From assembly GCA_963617965.1 (NCBI GenBank), contig CAVEQO010000001.1:52315-116314 (forward strand): a DNA stretch of 64,000 bases. Reading direction: 5' to 3'. Within the stretch, counting starts at the first letter, position 1; every line of letters begins with the position of its first letter. Positions 24,928 to 34,190 of the stretch are shown in pieces. This DNA comes from UBA6382 sp963617965. GTDB taxonomy: Bacteria > Bacteroidota > Bacteroidia > Bacteroidales > Bacteroidaceae. Made by a program: the position numbers and the translations under genes. Under the pieces are notes generated by a model. That model was not told the DNA's origin. It saw nothing but the letters and a program-made list of their open reading frames with translations, and made no database searches.

Positions 24928-27900
24928 ATGAAACATACGCTGAAAGAGTTTGCTGTCTGCGCCGCAGTTGTACTCCCGCTTACGCTCGCAGCCCAGATAA
25001 AGGTCAACTACAAGGCTCTGCCAGACTATGACTACACACCTCCGGTGAAGGAAGAATTGGGCATCCCGTGGGGCAACGCCGTCCAGTCGGCAGACCGGCA
25101 TCGTCTCAGGAGCAATGCTTATCAGCAGGATGCCAGTCTGCCCGACCACTGGAACAACGCCCTGACAAAGCATTTCCCGCCGTTTTTTTCCCAGTCCGGG
25201 CCTTCGTGCATGGGTTCGAGTTTCACCGGATATATCTTTACCCACGAACTGAACAGCTTGCGCAATCTTGAGGGAGAGAAAAAGGAAAACCAGATGGCCG
25301 TGTTCTTCGGGTGGCTTCAGACGTTTATGAATTCATCCAAAGAAGACGTGGAGCGCGACAACGGCTGTCCCAACGCCGTGGACTATGGAGGGCGCACCAA
25401 TTCCGAAACCATAGGCTACTATACTTGGCGCGACAGTGTGGCAGGCTGGATGCAGGGGTACGACAAGTGGCACAGAGCCATGTCCAACCGTGCCGAGGGG
25501 TTCTACACATTTCCCCTGTCGTTATGCAGCGAGGAGGGGCGGCTCGCGACCAAGAGGTGGCTCTACAACCACAACGGCGACGACGATTTCAATAGCGGCG
25601 GACTGTGCTACGTGACATTGGCGGCCACCGGAATGTCGTATGCAAGGATTGCAAGCACCCCGGTCAACGAGGAAGCCGGTGCGGTGAACAAGTACTACAT
25701 ACAGAAATGGGGTTCGGAGGTAGACCACGCCATGACTATCATAGGTTGGGATGACCGCCTTGAATTCGATTTCAACGGCAACGGCATCTACGGCGAGGAA
25801 AGCGCAGACGAAAAGGGTGCGTGGATTGTCGCCAACTCGTGGGGTCCCCTGTGGTGCAACGGCGGTTGGATATATGTTCCGTACCGTTATGCCGGTCCTG
25901 TGGGCAGTGTGACGGGCAACTATTTCTGGCAGCCGTATGTGACCTACGTACGCAAAGATGCATCGCCCACCCGCACCATAAAGCTGCTGATGGACTACTC
26001 CCGCCGCAATGAGCTGCGCCTGAGCGTGGGCATCAACCCCGACACGTCAGCCGCCAGACCGCTGTATTCCACGGAAATGACCAGTTTCAAGAATGCCGGC
26101 AACGGGGCTGAAGAGGGCGGTTACCCTGAAGTACCCATGCTGGGGAAATACGTGGACGGCATGCACTATGAGCCTATGGAGTTCGGTTATGACCTTACCG
26201 GTCTCAGCGACAACTACGATCCTGAACAGCCTCTGAAATATTTCTTCACCGTGAATGTCAGCAACAGGCAAGGCGCGGGACACATATACAAGGCCTCGAT
26301 CATGGACTACCGTTACGAGACCGAAGACGGAACTGAAGTCCCCTTTGACATAGACACTGTGGCAATAGGCAGGGATGCCGGGAATCCTGTCACCATCAGT
26401 GTTGTCGTGCCGGGCGAAGCCGTCAATCCGCCCGTCAATACCACGGTTGACGGCAGATTGCTGAAATGGGACAACCCGGTGAGTGCAAGTCTGCGGCTGA
26501 ACAAGTTCTATATATACAAAGACAACACATTGCTTGACAGTGTAGCAGCCGGGACGAACATCTACACCACTCCAGTCTCCGGCAGTACATACTGCGTGTC
26601 GGCAGTCTACGGCTACAAGGGCAGGCAGATAGAATCGGCGAAGGGAGACCTTGCGCGCAACGCCGCGGCAATGCCGTCAGGTGACAATTTGTCACTCACC
26701 CTTGCCGATGCCTGCATGATTGTTCCCGATGCCCTGCCGGAAAGGCTAGTCAGCGGTACCGTGGAATTTTGGATAAAGCCGTCGGTCATAGGCACGCGCT
26801 CGTATACTGTCGCAGGCAGCGGCAAAAACGGATTCTTTATAGAGATAACACCGAGCGGACAGGTTGCAGCGGGGTGGAACAGCGAAGACAAGGCTGCTTC
26901 CGCCGCAAGGAGCATCAAGGCCGGCACATGGCAGCACGTGGCAGTTGTGGTGCAGAAGAACACACTGTCAATTTATGTCAACGGAATGCGCAAGGCTGTC
27001 TACAACTCCACGGGCAACAACGGGATTCCCGCACTCGGGAATCTTCTTGTCGGCACGGACGACAGCCCGTTTGCAGCTGATATCGACGAACTGCGCATCT
27101 GGCGTACAGCCCGCACACAAGCTGAAATATATTCGGGACGCGACAATCCCGTAGCCATGCCGTCAGCGCAGCCGGACCTTGTCTGCTACCTCCCGATGAA
27201 CATAGTTGAAACTGAATACGGGGAGCGGGTGCAGGAACATGTGTTCGGCAACCATGCCTATCTGGTTTCGGGTGAAAGGCAGACTTTTGCCAATGACGAT
27301 ATTCTGAACGGCAGTTCGTTTACTTTAAGCCCCTCTGTAACGGCAGAAGACCATATCTATGCCAATCGCCCCTACAGACTGCACGGTATTGGCAGTACCA
27401 ATGTGACATCGTGGCAATGGGACACTCCGGGAGCGACAACGGAAACCCACAGGATTCAGTCGCCCTATGTGACTTATGCCAAGGAGGGCGTTTATACCGT
27501 TTCACTGACCGTTACCGACGCTGACGGCAAGACCCTCACGACCCGAAAGGAAATCACCGTGTCCAAGGAACAGCTGCCGGAACCGGATTTCGAGATAGCG
27601 CAGCCGCGCCTTGCCGTGGCACAGCCGTTCTCATTTGTGAACCGCACAAAAAGCGCCAACTGCTCATACCGGTGGGAGATCGAGGGGCAGGACGACATCA
27701 TGCTCACCAACGCTGTTGCTTCATTTGGCGCACCCGGAGTCTACAAGGTTACCCTCAACGCCACCAACGGTGCGGGCACGGCATCGCTGTGCAAGACAGT
27801 GGAGGTATATGAAGACAGGCCTACCGGCAAGTTCAATGTAGCTCCTGACCAAATCCTGTTGGGCGAGACAACGTATCTGGAAGACAAGAGCCTCGGCCAG

Positions 27901-29490
27901 CCAACCGAATGGCTGTGGACGTTGACCAACGGCCGACGCTACATTCAGATAAACGGACAGTTCTCGTCGTTTGTCCCTCCTGCGCCAGGCATCTACGACA
28001 TCAGTTTGCAGACGGTCAACAAAGTCGGTGTGAACACCGCAAGCAAAGCGCGTGCGCTGTATGTAAGTACCGCTGATGCGAAAAACGGTCTCGTATTCGC
28101 CGGCAATGACGAACAACTCCATATACCACGTCCGTTTGAGACCGCCCGGCAGTCGTTTACCGTAGAGTGGTGGATGAACCCGTGCGCCTATGCCGGAGCC
28201 GGGGCGTTTGAGTTTGGCGATCTCTCAGCCAACTGCACCGACAGGGGACAGTACTCCGTCACATACAAAGGCAAGACAACAAACTGGAGTCTTCCTGTCA
28301 CCAATCAGTGGCATCACTATGCCCTCACGTTTGACAAGGGCAGCATAACAGTTTACTTTGACGGGGAAAAATCCATAGGCGTTGACCGCACTGGCTTGTA
28401 TACCACCCCAGACTGGCCGGACACCTTCTGCTTCGGCAGGACAGACAGCCCGTTCAACGGCTATATAGATGAGATGCGCATCTGGGATACGGCTCTTACG
28501 GAAGAACAACTGCGTCTGGTGTGCAACAAACCCATAGAAAACCCCTCGGCAACGGAGCATCTGTGCGTGTACTACGATTTCAACCAGAACGGCGGCGACG
28601 TGACAGACCGCACAGGCAACGGATACGATGCCAAGCGCGTGAATTTCGGTCCGGACGGCGATGCCTGGATAGTCAGTCCCGGTGTCTTTACCCTTGACCT
28701 GGAGAGCGACATGACACAGACCGATGTCTCAAGCCTATATCTGACCAACTACAAAGCACCGTTCCTGACCAACGGCAGACGTGTGCCGGAAGACTGTGAG
28801 GGAGCCACGGAACTTCTTACGGAGTCGGAAACATCCACATGGGTGTTTGATTCTCCGCAGACAGCCGATGGAGAGATTGTGAACACGGCATACGTGGACT
28901 CCCGGCACAACGGGTGGCTCACCATAGACACCGAATATTCAGAGGGAACGATGACCAACAAACGCCTGTGGCAGACGCTCACGCTGCCACAGGGGCACTA
29001 CCGCTTCTCTCTTGCTGCAGCCAACGCATTCTACCCGCAGAGTTCAAGGCTGGTGGTATGCTACGGTGACACGATTGTTAGAAACGAAACCATGGACGAA
29101 GCACTGGCAAGCTGTATGCTGGCTGAAAGCACAAGCGTTGACTTTGATGTCATGAACGACAATACGGAGGTTTCACTCGGACTGGTAGCCAACATCGGGG
29201 AGGACAGCGGTGGTATGAGCATACGTTCGTTCAGTCTGACGCATATCTCATCGGCATCGCAGTCCGCCGACGGCATCAGCGATGCCTATGACGCTCTCGG
29301 CAAGGGCGTGACAGGCAATTTCATTGGCGAACGCGGTGCGATACGTATCGTGAGCGACAAGACCATTGACGTGAAAATATATGACGGACAGGGCCGGTGC
29401 GTGTTCAACGAGTATTTCTCCGGCAACAGGCGCATTCCGCTGTCCCCCGGCGTGTATGTCGCCAACGGGACTAAAGTCCTTGTCAGGTAG
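24928..29490 (+). CDS. Secreted papain-fold (C1-like) protein with LamG, PKD and T9SS-type tail
   Basis: 1520 residues. Signal peptide to about 22 (LTLAAQ). A papain-like domain covers about 70-340 with Gln89, Cys94 (SQSGPSC), His267 (VDHAMTIIGW) and Asn303 (VANSWGPLW), so the triad seems intact. The Gln-Cys gap is one residue shorter than in papain. A LamG-like domain (about 587-755), PKD-like repeats (about 815-1047, YVTYAKEGVYTVSLTVTDADG), a second LamG (about 1053-1224) and a C-terminal sorting-like tail (PGVYVANGTKVLVR) follow. It is probably exported by the type IX system and kept at the surface. The next gene is a paralogue with the same layout. Confidence 0.82.
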   Translation: MKHTLKEFAVCAAVVLPLTLAAQIKVNYKALPDYDYTPPVKEELGIPWGNAVQSADRHRLRSNAYQQDASLPDHWNNALTKHFPPFFSQSGPSCMGSSFTGYIFTHELNSLRNLEGEKKENQMAVFFGWLQTFMNSSKEDVERDNGCPNAVDYGGRTNSETIGYYTWRDSVAGWMQGYDKWHRAMSNRAEGFYTFPLSLCSEEGRLATKRWLYNHNGDDDFNSGGLCYVTLAATGMSYARIASTPVNEEAGAVNKYYIQKWGSEVDHAMTIIGWDDRLEFDFNGNGIYGEESADEKGAWIVANSWGPLWCNGGWIYVPYRYAGPVGSVTGNYFWQPYVTYVRKDASPTRTIKLLMDYSRRNELRLSVGINPDTSAARPLYSTEMTSFKNAGNGAEEGGYPEVPMLGKYVDGMHYEPMEFGYDLTGLSDNYDPEQPLKYFFTVNVSNRQGAGHIYKASIMDYRYETEDGTEVPFDIDTVAIGRDAGNPVTISVVVPGEAVNPPVNTTVDGRLLKWDNPVSASLRLNKFYIYKDNTLLDSVAAGTNIYTTPVSGSTYCVSAVYGYKGRQIESAKGDLARNAAAMPSGDNLSLTLADACMIVPDALPERLVSGTVEFWIKPSVIGTRSYTVAGSGKNGFFIEITPSGQVAAGWNSEDKAASAARSIKAGTWQHVAVVVQKNTLSIYVNGMRKAVYNSTGNNGIPALGNLLVGTDDSPFAADIDELRIWRTARTQAEIYSGRDNPVAMPSAQPDLVCYLPMNIVETEYGERVQEHVFGNHAYLVSGERQTFANDDILNGSSFTLSPSVTAEDHIYANRPYRLHGIGSTNVTSWQWDTPGATTETHRIQSPYVTYAKEGVYTVSLTVTDADGKTLTTRKEITVSKEQLPEPDFEIAQPRLAVAQPFSFVNRTKSANCSYRWEIEGQDDIMLTNAVASFGAPGVYKVTLNATNGAGTASLCKTVEVYEDRPTGKFNVAPDQILLGETTYLEDKSLGQPTEWLWTLTNGRRYIQINGQFSSFVPPAPGIYDISLQTVNKVGVNTASKARALYVSTADAKNGLVFAGNDEQLHIPRPFETARQSFTVEWWMNPCAYAGAGAFEFGDLSANCTDRGQYSVTYKGKTTNWSLPVTNQWHHYALTFDKGSITVYFDGEKSIGVDRTGLYTTPDWPDTFCFGRTDSPFNGYIDEMRIWDTALTEEQLRLVCNKPIENPSATEHLCVYYDFNQNGGDVTDRTGNGYDAKRVNFGPDGDAWIVSPGVFTLDLESDMTQTDVSSLYLTNYKAPFLTNGRRVPEDCEGATELLTESETSTWVFDSPQTADGEIVNTAYVDSRHNGWLTIDTEYSEGTMTNKRLWQTLTLPQGHYRFSLAAANAFYPQSSRLVVCYGDTIVRNETMDEALASCMLAESTSVDFDVMNDNTEVSLGLVANIGEDSGGMSIRSFSLTHISSASQSADGISDAYDALGKGVTGNFIGERGAIRIVSDKTIDVKIYDGQGRCVFNEYFSGNRRIPLSPGVYVANGTKVLVR

Positions 29491-29530
29491 ACTCCCGACC
29501 ATTATGTGAAAAGACAATCCAAACAACAAT

Positions 29531-32500
29531 ATGAAAAGAAAAACAAAGAATCTCCTGCTGGCAGTGCTGATGCTTGTCTACAGTACCGCAGCCTGTGCCC
29601 AGCTGACCGGCGGAGTGCATGAGGAACACAATGTGGGTGAATTCACCTACCAGAAAAACAAAAAGAAACAATCGCCCGGCATTGCAAGGTCAAAGGCCCT
29701 CTACGGTTCCGCCACGCAACGCCCGGATCATCTGAACAATGCGCTGCTCAAGTATTTCCCGCCCATTTTCTCGCAAGACCAGGGCTCATGTGACGCCGCA
29801 GCCTACATAGGCTACCAGTGGACCTACGAGCGCAACAACTACTATGGGCTGGACGGTTCGCTTGACGAAAACCGTTTTACGTCGCATTTCAACTATCTTC
29901 TGGCGCACAGTTATCAGGGAACGTCAAAAGCGGCACTGCTCCAGAATGTGGGCAATCCCTCCGCTGCCGACTACGGCGGCCAGACTTACTCCAAGTATTT
30001 CGGCAACCAGACCTGCAAGGATGCTGACTACGGATGGATGCAGGGATATGACAAATGGTACAACGCCATGCGCAACCGCGACTGGACGGCATCGAATGTG
30101 GAGCAGAGCCTCATGACCGAAGCCGGGCGCGAAAACCTCAAGCAGTGGCTCTGGAACCACAACGGCGACTATGATTTCAATGCCGGCGGTGTGGCATGGT
30201 TCGGCATGGCTGCCACCGGCATGAAAACCGGAGCCATTCCCAACACCCCGACCAACAAGCAGTTGGGGCTTGTGGGCAAACGCTATGTGGCAGACTGGGG
30301 ACCCTCGTATGACCACGCACAGACCATTGTGGGATACGATGACCGCATAGAGTTTGACCTTGACTCAAACGGAGTCTACGGAGAAAAGGACAAGGATGAG
30401 GTTGGAGCCTGGATTATTGCCAACTCATGGGGAAACAAATGGGAGAACAACGGCTTCGTGTACTGTCCTTACGGCCGCTCCGTGACAGACAGCCACCGCC
30501 AATACGCATGGACTGCCACGCGCCACTTTATCCGCAAGGATTATGAACCGCTGCGTACCATAAAGGTGAAGCTGGCCTATTCCAAGCGTTCGCTGCTTTG
30601 GCTTAGCGTCACCGCGACCCAGGACACCGCCTCCGATGTGGCCACCGACTCTCTTGCGATGGACCATTTCAAGAATGCCGGTGACGGCACGCGCAGTTTT
30701 CTGGATCCGCCGTCAACGCCGATGCTCGGCAAGTGGGTTGACGGATACCATTACGAGCCTATGGAGTTCGGGTATGACATAACGGATCTCACACAGAATT
30801 TTGACCGGCGCAGACCGATCAAATATTTCTTCAACATCTATACTTATCCCGGCATTCCGGAGGAAAAACGCGGAACAGGCAGGCTCTACAGTGCGTCGGT
30901 CATTGACTATGAGCTTGACGAGGAGGGTATAGAGTTCCCGTTCAAGGTTGAAAACGTGCAGATTACGGGAACAGCCAAACTCTACCGCGTGTCGGTTGTA
31001 GTGCCGGGCGAGCAGATCAACGCCCCGACAAACCTCACGCTGTCGGATGGTGCGCTTGTGTGGCAAAAGCCGGCAACCACCTCGCTACCCATAGAGAAAT
31101 ACTATATTTACAATGACAACGCCATTGTGGATTCTGTGGATGCCAACACGTTCTCGTACACTCCGGCTGTGGCCAACGACAAGGCATACGGCGTGGCCAC
31201 CGTCTACGGTTACCGTAACAAGACTGTAGTGTCAGACCAGTCCAATCCCGTAGTGTTTCCTGTAGAGGAGCAAAGTACAGACAACTATGTGCTTGACATG
31301 AAACACACCATGGCATCCGTATACGATGTAGGTTTCAAGGCTTCACGGGGCGGAACAATGGAATACTGGATTAAACCGAGAAGTACGGGCAACTACTCCA
31401 ACCAGATAGGCAACCCCATCTTCTTTCATTCGAGCATAAACGCCTATAAAGGTCTGTTTGCGGGATGGGGAGTCAGCGGTTCGTACGTTTCGCAGAACAA
31501 CAGTGTAAAACTCAACGAGTGGAATCACGTGGCGATCGTGATAGACAACTATGCCTTGAAGATGTTTGTCAACGACAAGTGTATCAGAGAGTATAATTAC
31601 CGGAGCTACGGCAAGGTCAAGGGCTTTGACAATTTCTGCATAGGGCGCGAGGAAAACAACGGGCTTGTTGACGCGGAGATAGATGAAATCCGTCTCTGGA
31701 ACCGTCCGTTGAGCGACGAAGAGATATTCAACAACTACCGGGCAGGCATAGCAGCCCCGGCGCAACAGGACAGCCTTGTACTTTACTATAAAGGCGATAT
31801 TTTTGAGGAAGGCGGTGTGAAGAAGCTCAGGGACTATGCCCGCGGGCATCATGCCGTCATTGCCGACCCTGACAGTGTCGCCATGATTGTTGACAACAGT
31901 TTCTTGACAGGAGTGAAGGACTTCACGCCGGTCATCTCTTGTGCCGACAAGGAAGTCTATGCCAGTGCCGTAACCCGCTTCACGGTCAACGCCCCAGTGT
32001 CTGTAAAAGATTTCAAGTGGAGCGTTGATGACAAAGACCTTGATGTGGGCAACACGCGAAGCCCGTACATCACGTTTGATGAAGAGGGCGGACACGTGTT
32101 GAAAGTAACGGCCACGGATGTTTCGGGCAATGCGTTCACAACAAGTCTTACCGTGGACGTCAAGACTTTGCCGCTGCCCGTTGCCGATTTTGACATTGCC
32201 GAAGACAACCTGCCTGCGAGCAAGTACTTCAATTTCATTAACCGCTCCACCGGTGTCAACTGCACCTACACGTGGAACATGCCGGGAGCAGACATTGAAA
32301 AAGTCTACGCCACCAATGCCGCCGGGCGTTTCCTTGAAGTGGGTACTTACCCTGTCACGCTAACGGTGACCAATGCTGCCGGTTCATCCTCCGTCACGAA
32401 AAACGTCACGGCCGTGGCATCGGCACCGTACGTTGATTTCAATGTCGAACCTTCCGCTATCCTTCTTGGCGACAAGGTGTTCTTCCAGGACAAGACTATT

Positions 32501-34132
32501 CTCGGTCCGGAGAAATGGCAATGGGAAATCAACCATGTCAGCGGAAAGCGCAACTATGTGATTCATGGTCAGAACTCCGCATTCACTCCCGAAGCTCCCG
32601 GTTACTATAACGTGACCCTCAAGGCATCAAACGCCCACGGCGAGTCTTCGAAGACGTCAAACAGGGTATTTGCCGTCAGCAATGCCGACCCCGGCAACGG
32701 CCTGTCAATGGGAGGCAGCGGCGAACGTTTTGCCGTGCCCACGCCGTTCACTGCCGGAGTCCGCAATTTCACCGTTGACACATGGCTCTATCCGTCCGCC
32801 TACAAAGGAACGCTTACCATGGCTACCGATGACGGCAACTTCAAGACATGGGCCAACGACGACGGTTCGGTGAACGTATGTGTCAACGGCAAACAGGTGA
32901 CTTCCGATCCCGGTTTCATCACAAAAGACGAGTGGCATCACTACGCCATAACTTTCGGTACGGGCAACGTGAAGTTTTATCGTGACTCCGAGCTTTTCAG
33001 TGCCCCAAGCCTGCGCCTCGGTCTTACTTGTCCGGCATGGGCAGGCTCGCTTACCGTCAGCTCAGACACCGCCTCGTTCAAGGGAATCTTCGACGAGTTC
33101 CGTATCTGGGGCAAGACATTGAACGAAAAACAGCTCCGCCAATTCTGCAACCAGCCCATCAGTTCTGACGACATGGAAACCGCCAAGTCTGCCAATGGTC
33201 TGAAAGTGTACTACCAGTTCAACCAAAATAGCGGCAACCTTATAGATGCTACGGGCAACGGGCTGACCGGGCAGCGGTTGGGCTTTGGTCCTGACGGAGA
33301 TGCATGGACTACGGCTCTCGGCGTGTTTACGCTTGATTTCGGCGGTGACGAGGCAAGCGACGTGTCTGACGACTACCTCACTAACTACAAGGCACCTTTC
33401 CTGCATACGGACAACTCCGTGAGTACCAGCAATTCGTCAAACCTCCTTGAACTCAAGACCGGCACCGATGACTCCAAATGGGTCATAGGCAATGCCATCG
33501 TCAAAGACAATGCGACCACGGGAGCACACGTTGCCAAGACCCAGAACTGTGATATCCAATTCCGTACGGGTTACTATGGCTTTGCCGACACGCTCAAGAA
33601 CCATCAGCTGTACCAGACCGTGACACTGCCGGCCGGCTACTATACGCTCACTGTCAGTCCGAGCGAGGGAGGATCGTTCAAAACCGACAGCAGCCTTGTA
33701 TGCATTGTGCGGGGCGAGGACTTTGTCGACATGAGCAACTACGAAAAGAAATCGGCGGCTTACGCTCCGCTGTCCAAACAGACGGTGACATTCACTGTCG
33801 GCGAAGAGACCCCCGTAACACTCGGGGTCATCATTAATCTTGAGGGATGGACAGCCGTTGACATCGCCGAGTTCAAACTTATGCGCACTCCCGTGAAGGA
33901 AGTGGAACAGGATGACCAGGCTTCTGTGTACGATGCTGTTGACGAGGGTTCGATGAAACGCTACACGCCGATGAGCCGTGCCATACGTGTCATAAACAAA
34001 GAGCCTCGCCAGATGAAAGTGTTCACTCTTGACGGTCAGCTGATATTCAACCAGCTTGTGGAAGGTGTTCACATCATTCCGTTTGCGCCGGGAATCTATC
34101 TTGTCGACGGAGAAAAAATCAAGGTTGACTGA
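29531..34132 (+). CDS. Paralogous secreted papain-fold protein with LamG, PKD and T9SS-type tail
   Basis: 1533 residues, same domain order as the preceding gene and 40 bases after it. Signal peptide ends AACAQ. Catalytic candidates are Cys87 (SQDQGSC), His262 (YDHAQTIVGYDD) and Asn298 (IANSWGNKW). LamG-like domains lie at about 585-748 and 1056-1225, with PKD-like repeats between (ITFDEEGGHVLKVTATDVSG; SAFTPEAPGYYNVTLKAS). The tail APGIYLVDGEKIKVD fits a type A T9SS signal. The two have diverged clearly but keep all catalytic residues and domain borders, so this is an old tandem duplication. Targets could be host or dietary glycoproteins; none can be read from sequence. Confidence 0.82.
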   Translation: MKRKTKNLLLAVLMLVYSTAACAQLTGGVHEEHNVGEFTYQKNKKKQSPGIARSKALYGSATQRPDHLNNALLKYFPPIFSQDQGSCDAAAYIGYQWTYERNNYYGLDGSLDENRFTSHFNYLLAHSYQGTSKAALLQNVGNPSAADYGGQTYSKYFGNQTCKDADYGWMQGYDKWYNAMRNRDWTASNVEQSLMTEAGRENLKQWLWNHNGDYDFNAGGVAWFGMAATGMKTGAIPNTPTNKQLGLVGKRYVADWGPSYDHAQTIVGYDDRIEFDLDSNGVYGEKDKDEVGAWIIANSWGNKWENNGFVYCPYGRSVTDSHRQYAWTATRHFIRKDYEPLRTIKVKLAYSKRSLLWLSVTATQDTASDVATDSLAMDHFKNAGDGTRSFLDPPSTPMLGKWVDGYHYEPMEFGYDITDLTQNFDRRRPIKYFFNIYTYPGIPEEKRGTGRLYSASVIDYELDEEGIEFPFKVENVQITGTAKLYRVSVVVPGEQINAPTNLTLSDGALVWQKPATTSLPIEKYYIYNDNAIVDSVDANTFSYTPAVANDKAYGVATVYGYRNKTVVSDQSNPVVFPVEEQSTDNYVLDMKHTMASVYDVGFKASRGGTMEYWIKPRSTGNYSNQIGNPIFFHSSINAYKGLFAGWGVSGSYVSQNNSVKLNEWNHVAIVIDNYALKMFVNDKCIREYNYRSYGKVKGFDNFCIGREENNGLVDAEIDEIRLWNRPLSDEEIFNNYRAGIAAPAQQDSLVLYYKGDIFEEGGVKKLRDYARGHHAVIADPDSVAMIVDNSFLTGVKDFTPVISCADKEVYASAVTRFTVNAPVSVKDFKWSVDDKDLDVGNTRSPYITFDEEGGHVLKVTATDVSGNAFTTSLTVDVKTLPLPVADFDIAEDNLPASKYFNFINRSTGVNCTYTWNMPGADIEKVYATNAAGRFLEVGTYPVTLTVTNAAGSSSVTKNVTAVASAPYVDFNVEPSAILLGDKVFFQDKTILGPEKWQWEINHVSGKRNYVIHGQNSAFTPEAPGYYNVTLKASNAHGESSKTSNRVFAVSNADPGNGLSMGGSGERFAVPTPFTAGVRNFTVDTWLYPSAYKGTLTMATDDGNFKTWANDDGSVNVCVNGKQVTSDPGFITKDEWHHYAITFGTGNVKFYRDSELFSAPSLRLGLTCPAWAGSLTVSSDTASFKGIFDEFRIWGKTLNEKQLRQFCNQPISSDDMETAKSANGLKVYYQFNQNSGNLIDATGNGLTGQRLGFGPDGDAWTTALGVFTLDFGGDEASDVSDDYLTNYKAPFLHTDNSVSTSNSSNLLELKTGTDDSKWVIGNAIVKDNATTGAHVAKTQNCDIQFRTGYYGFADTLKNHQLYQTVTLPAGYYTLTVSPSEGGSFKTDSSLVCIVRGEDFVDMSNYEKKSAAYAPLSKQTVTFTVGEETPVTLGVIINLEGWTAVDIAEFKLMRTPVKEVEQDDQASVYDAVDEGSMKRYTPMSRAIRVINKEPRQMKVFTLDGQLIFNQLVEGVHIIPFAPGIYLVDGEKIKVD

Positions 34133-34190
34133 TGTCTTCCCGAAAAACAATAAAATTACAAAAATACAAACAATGACAAAAAATCAGAAC

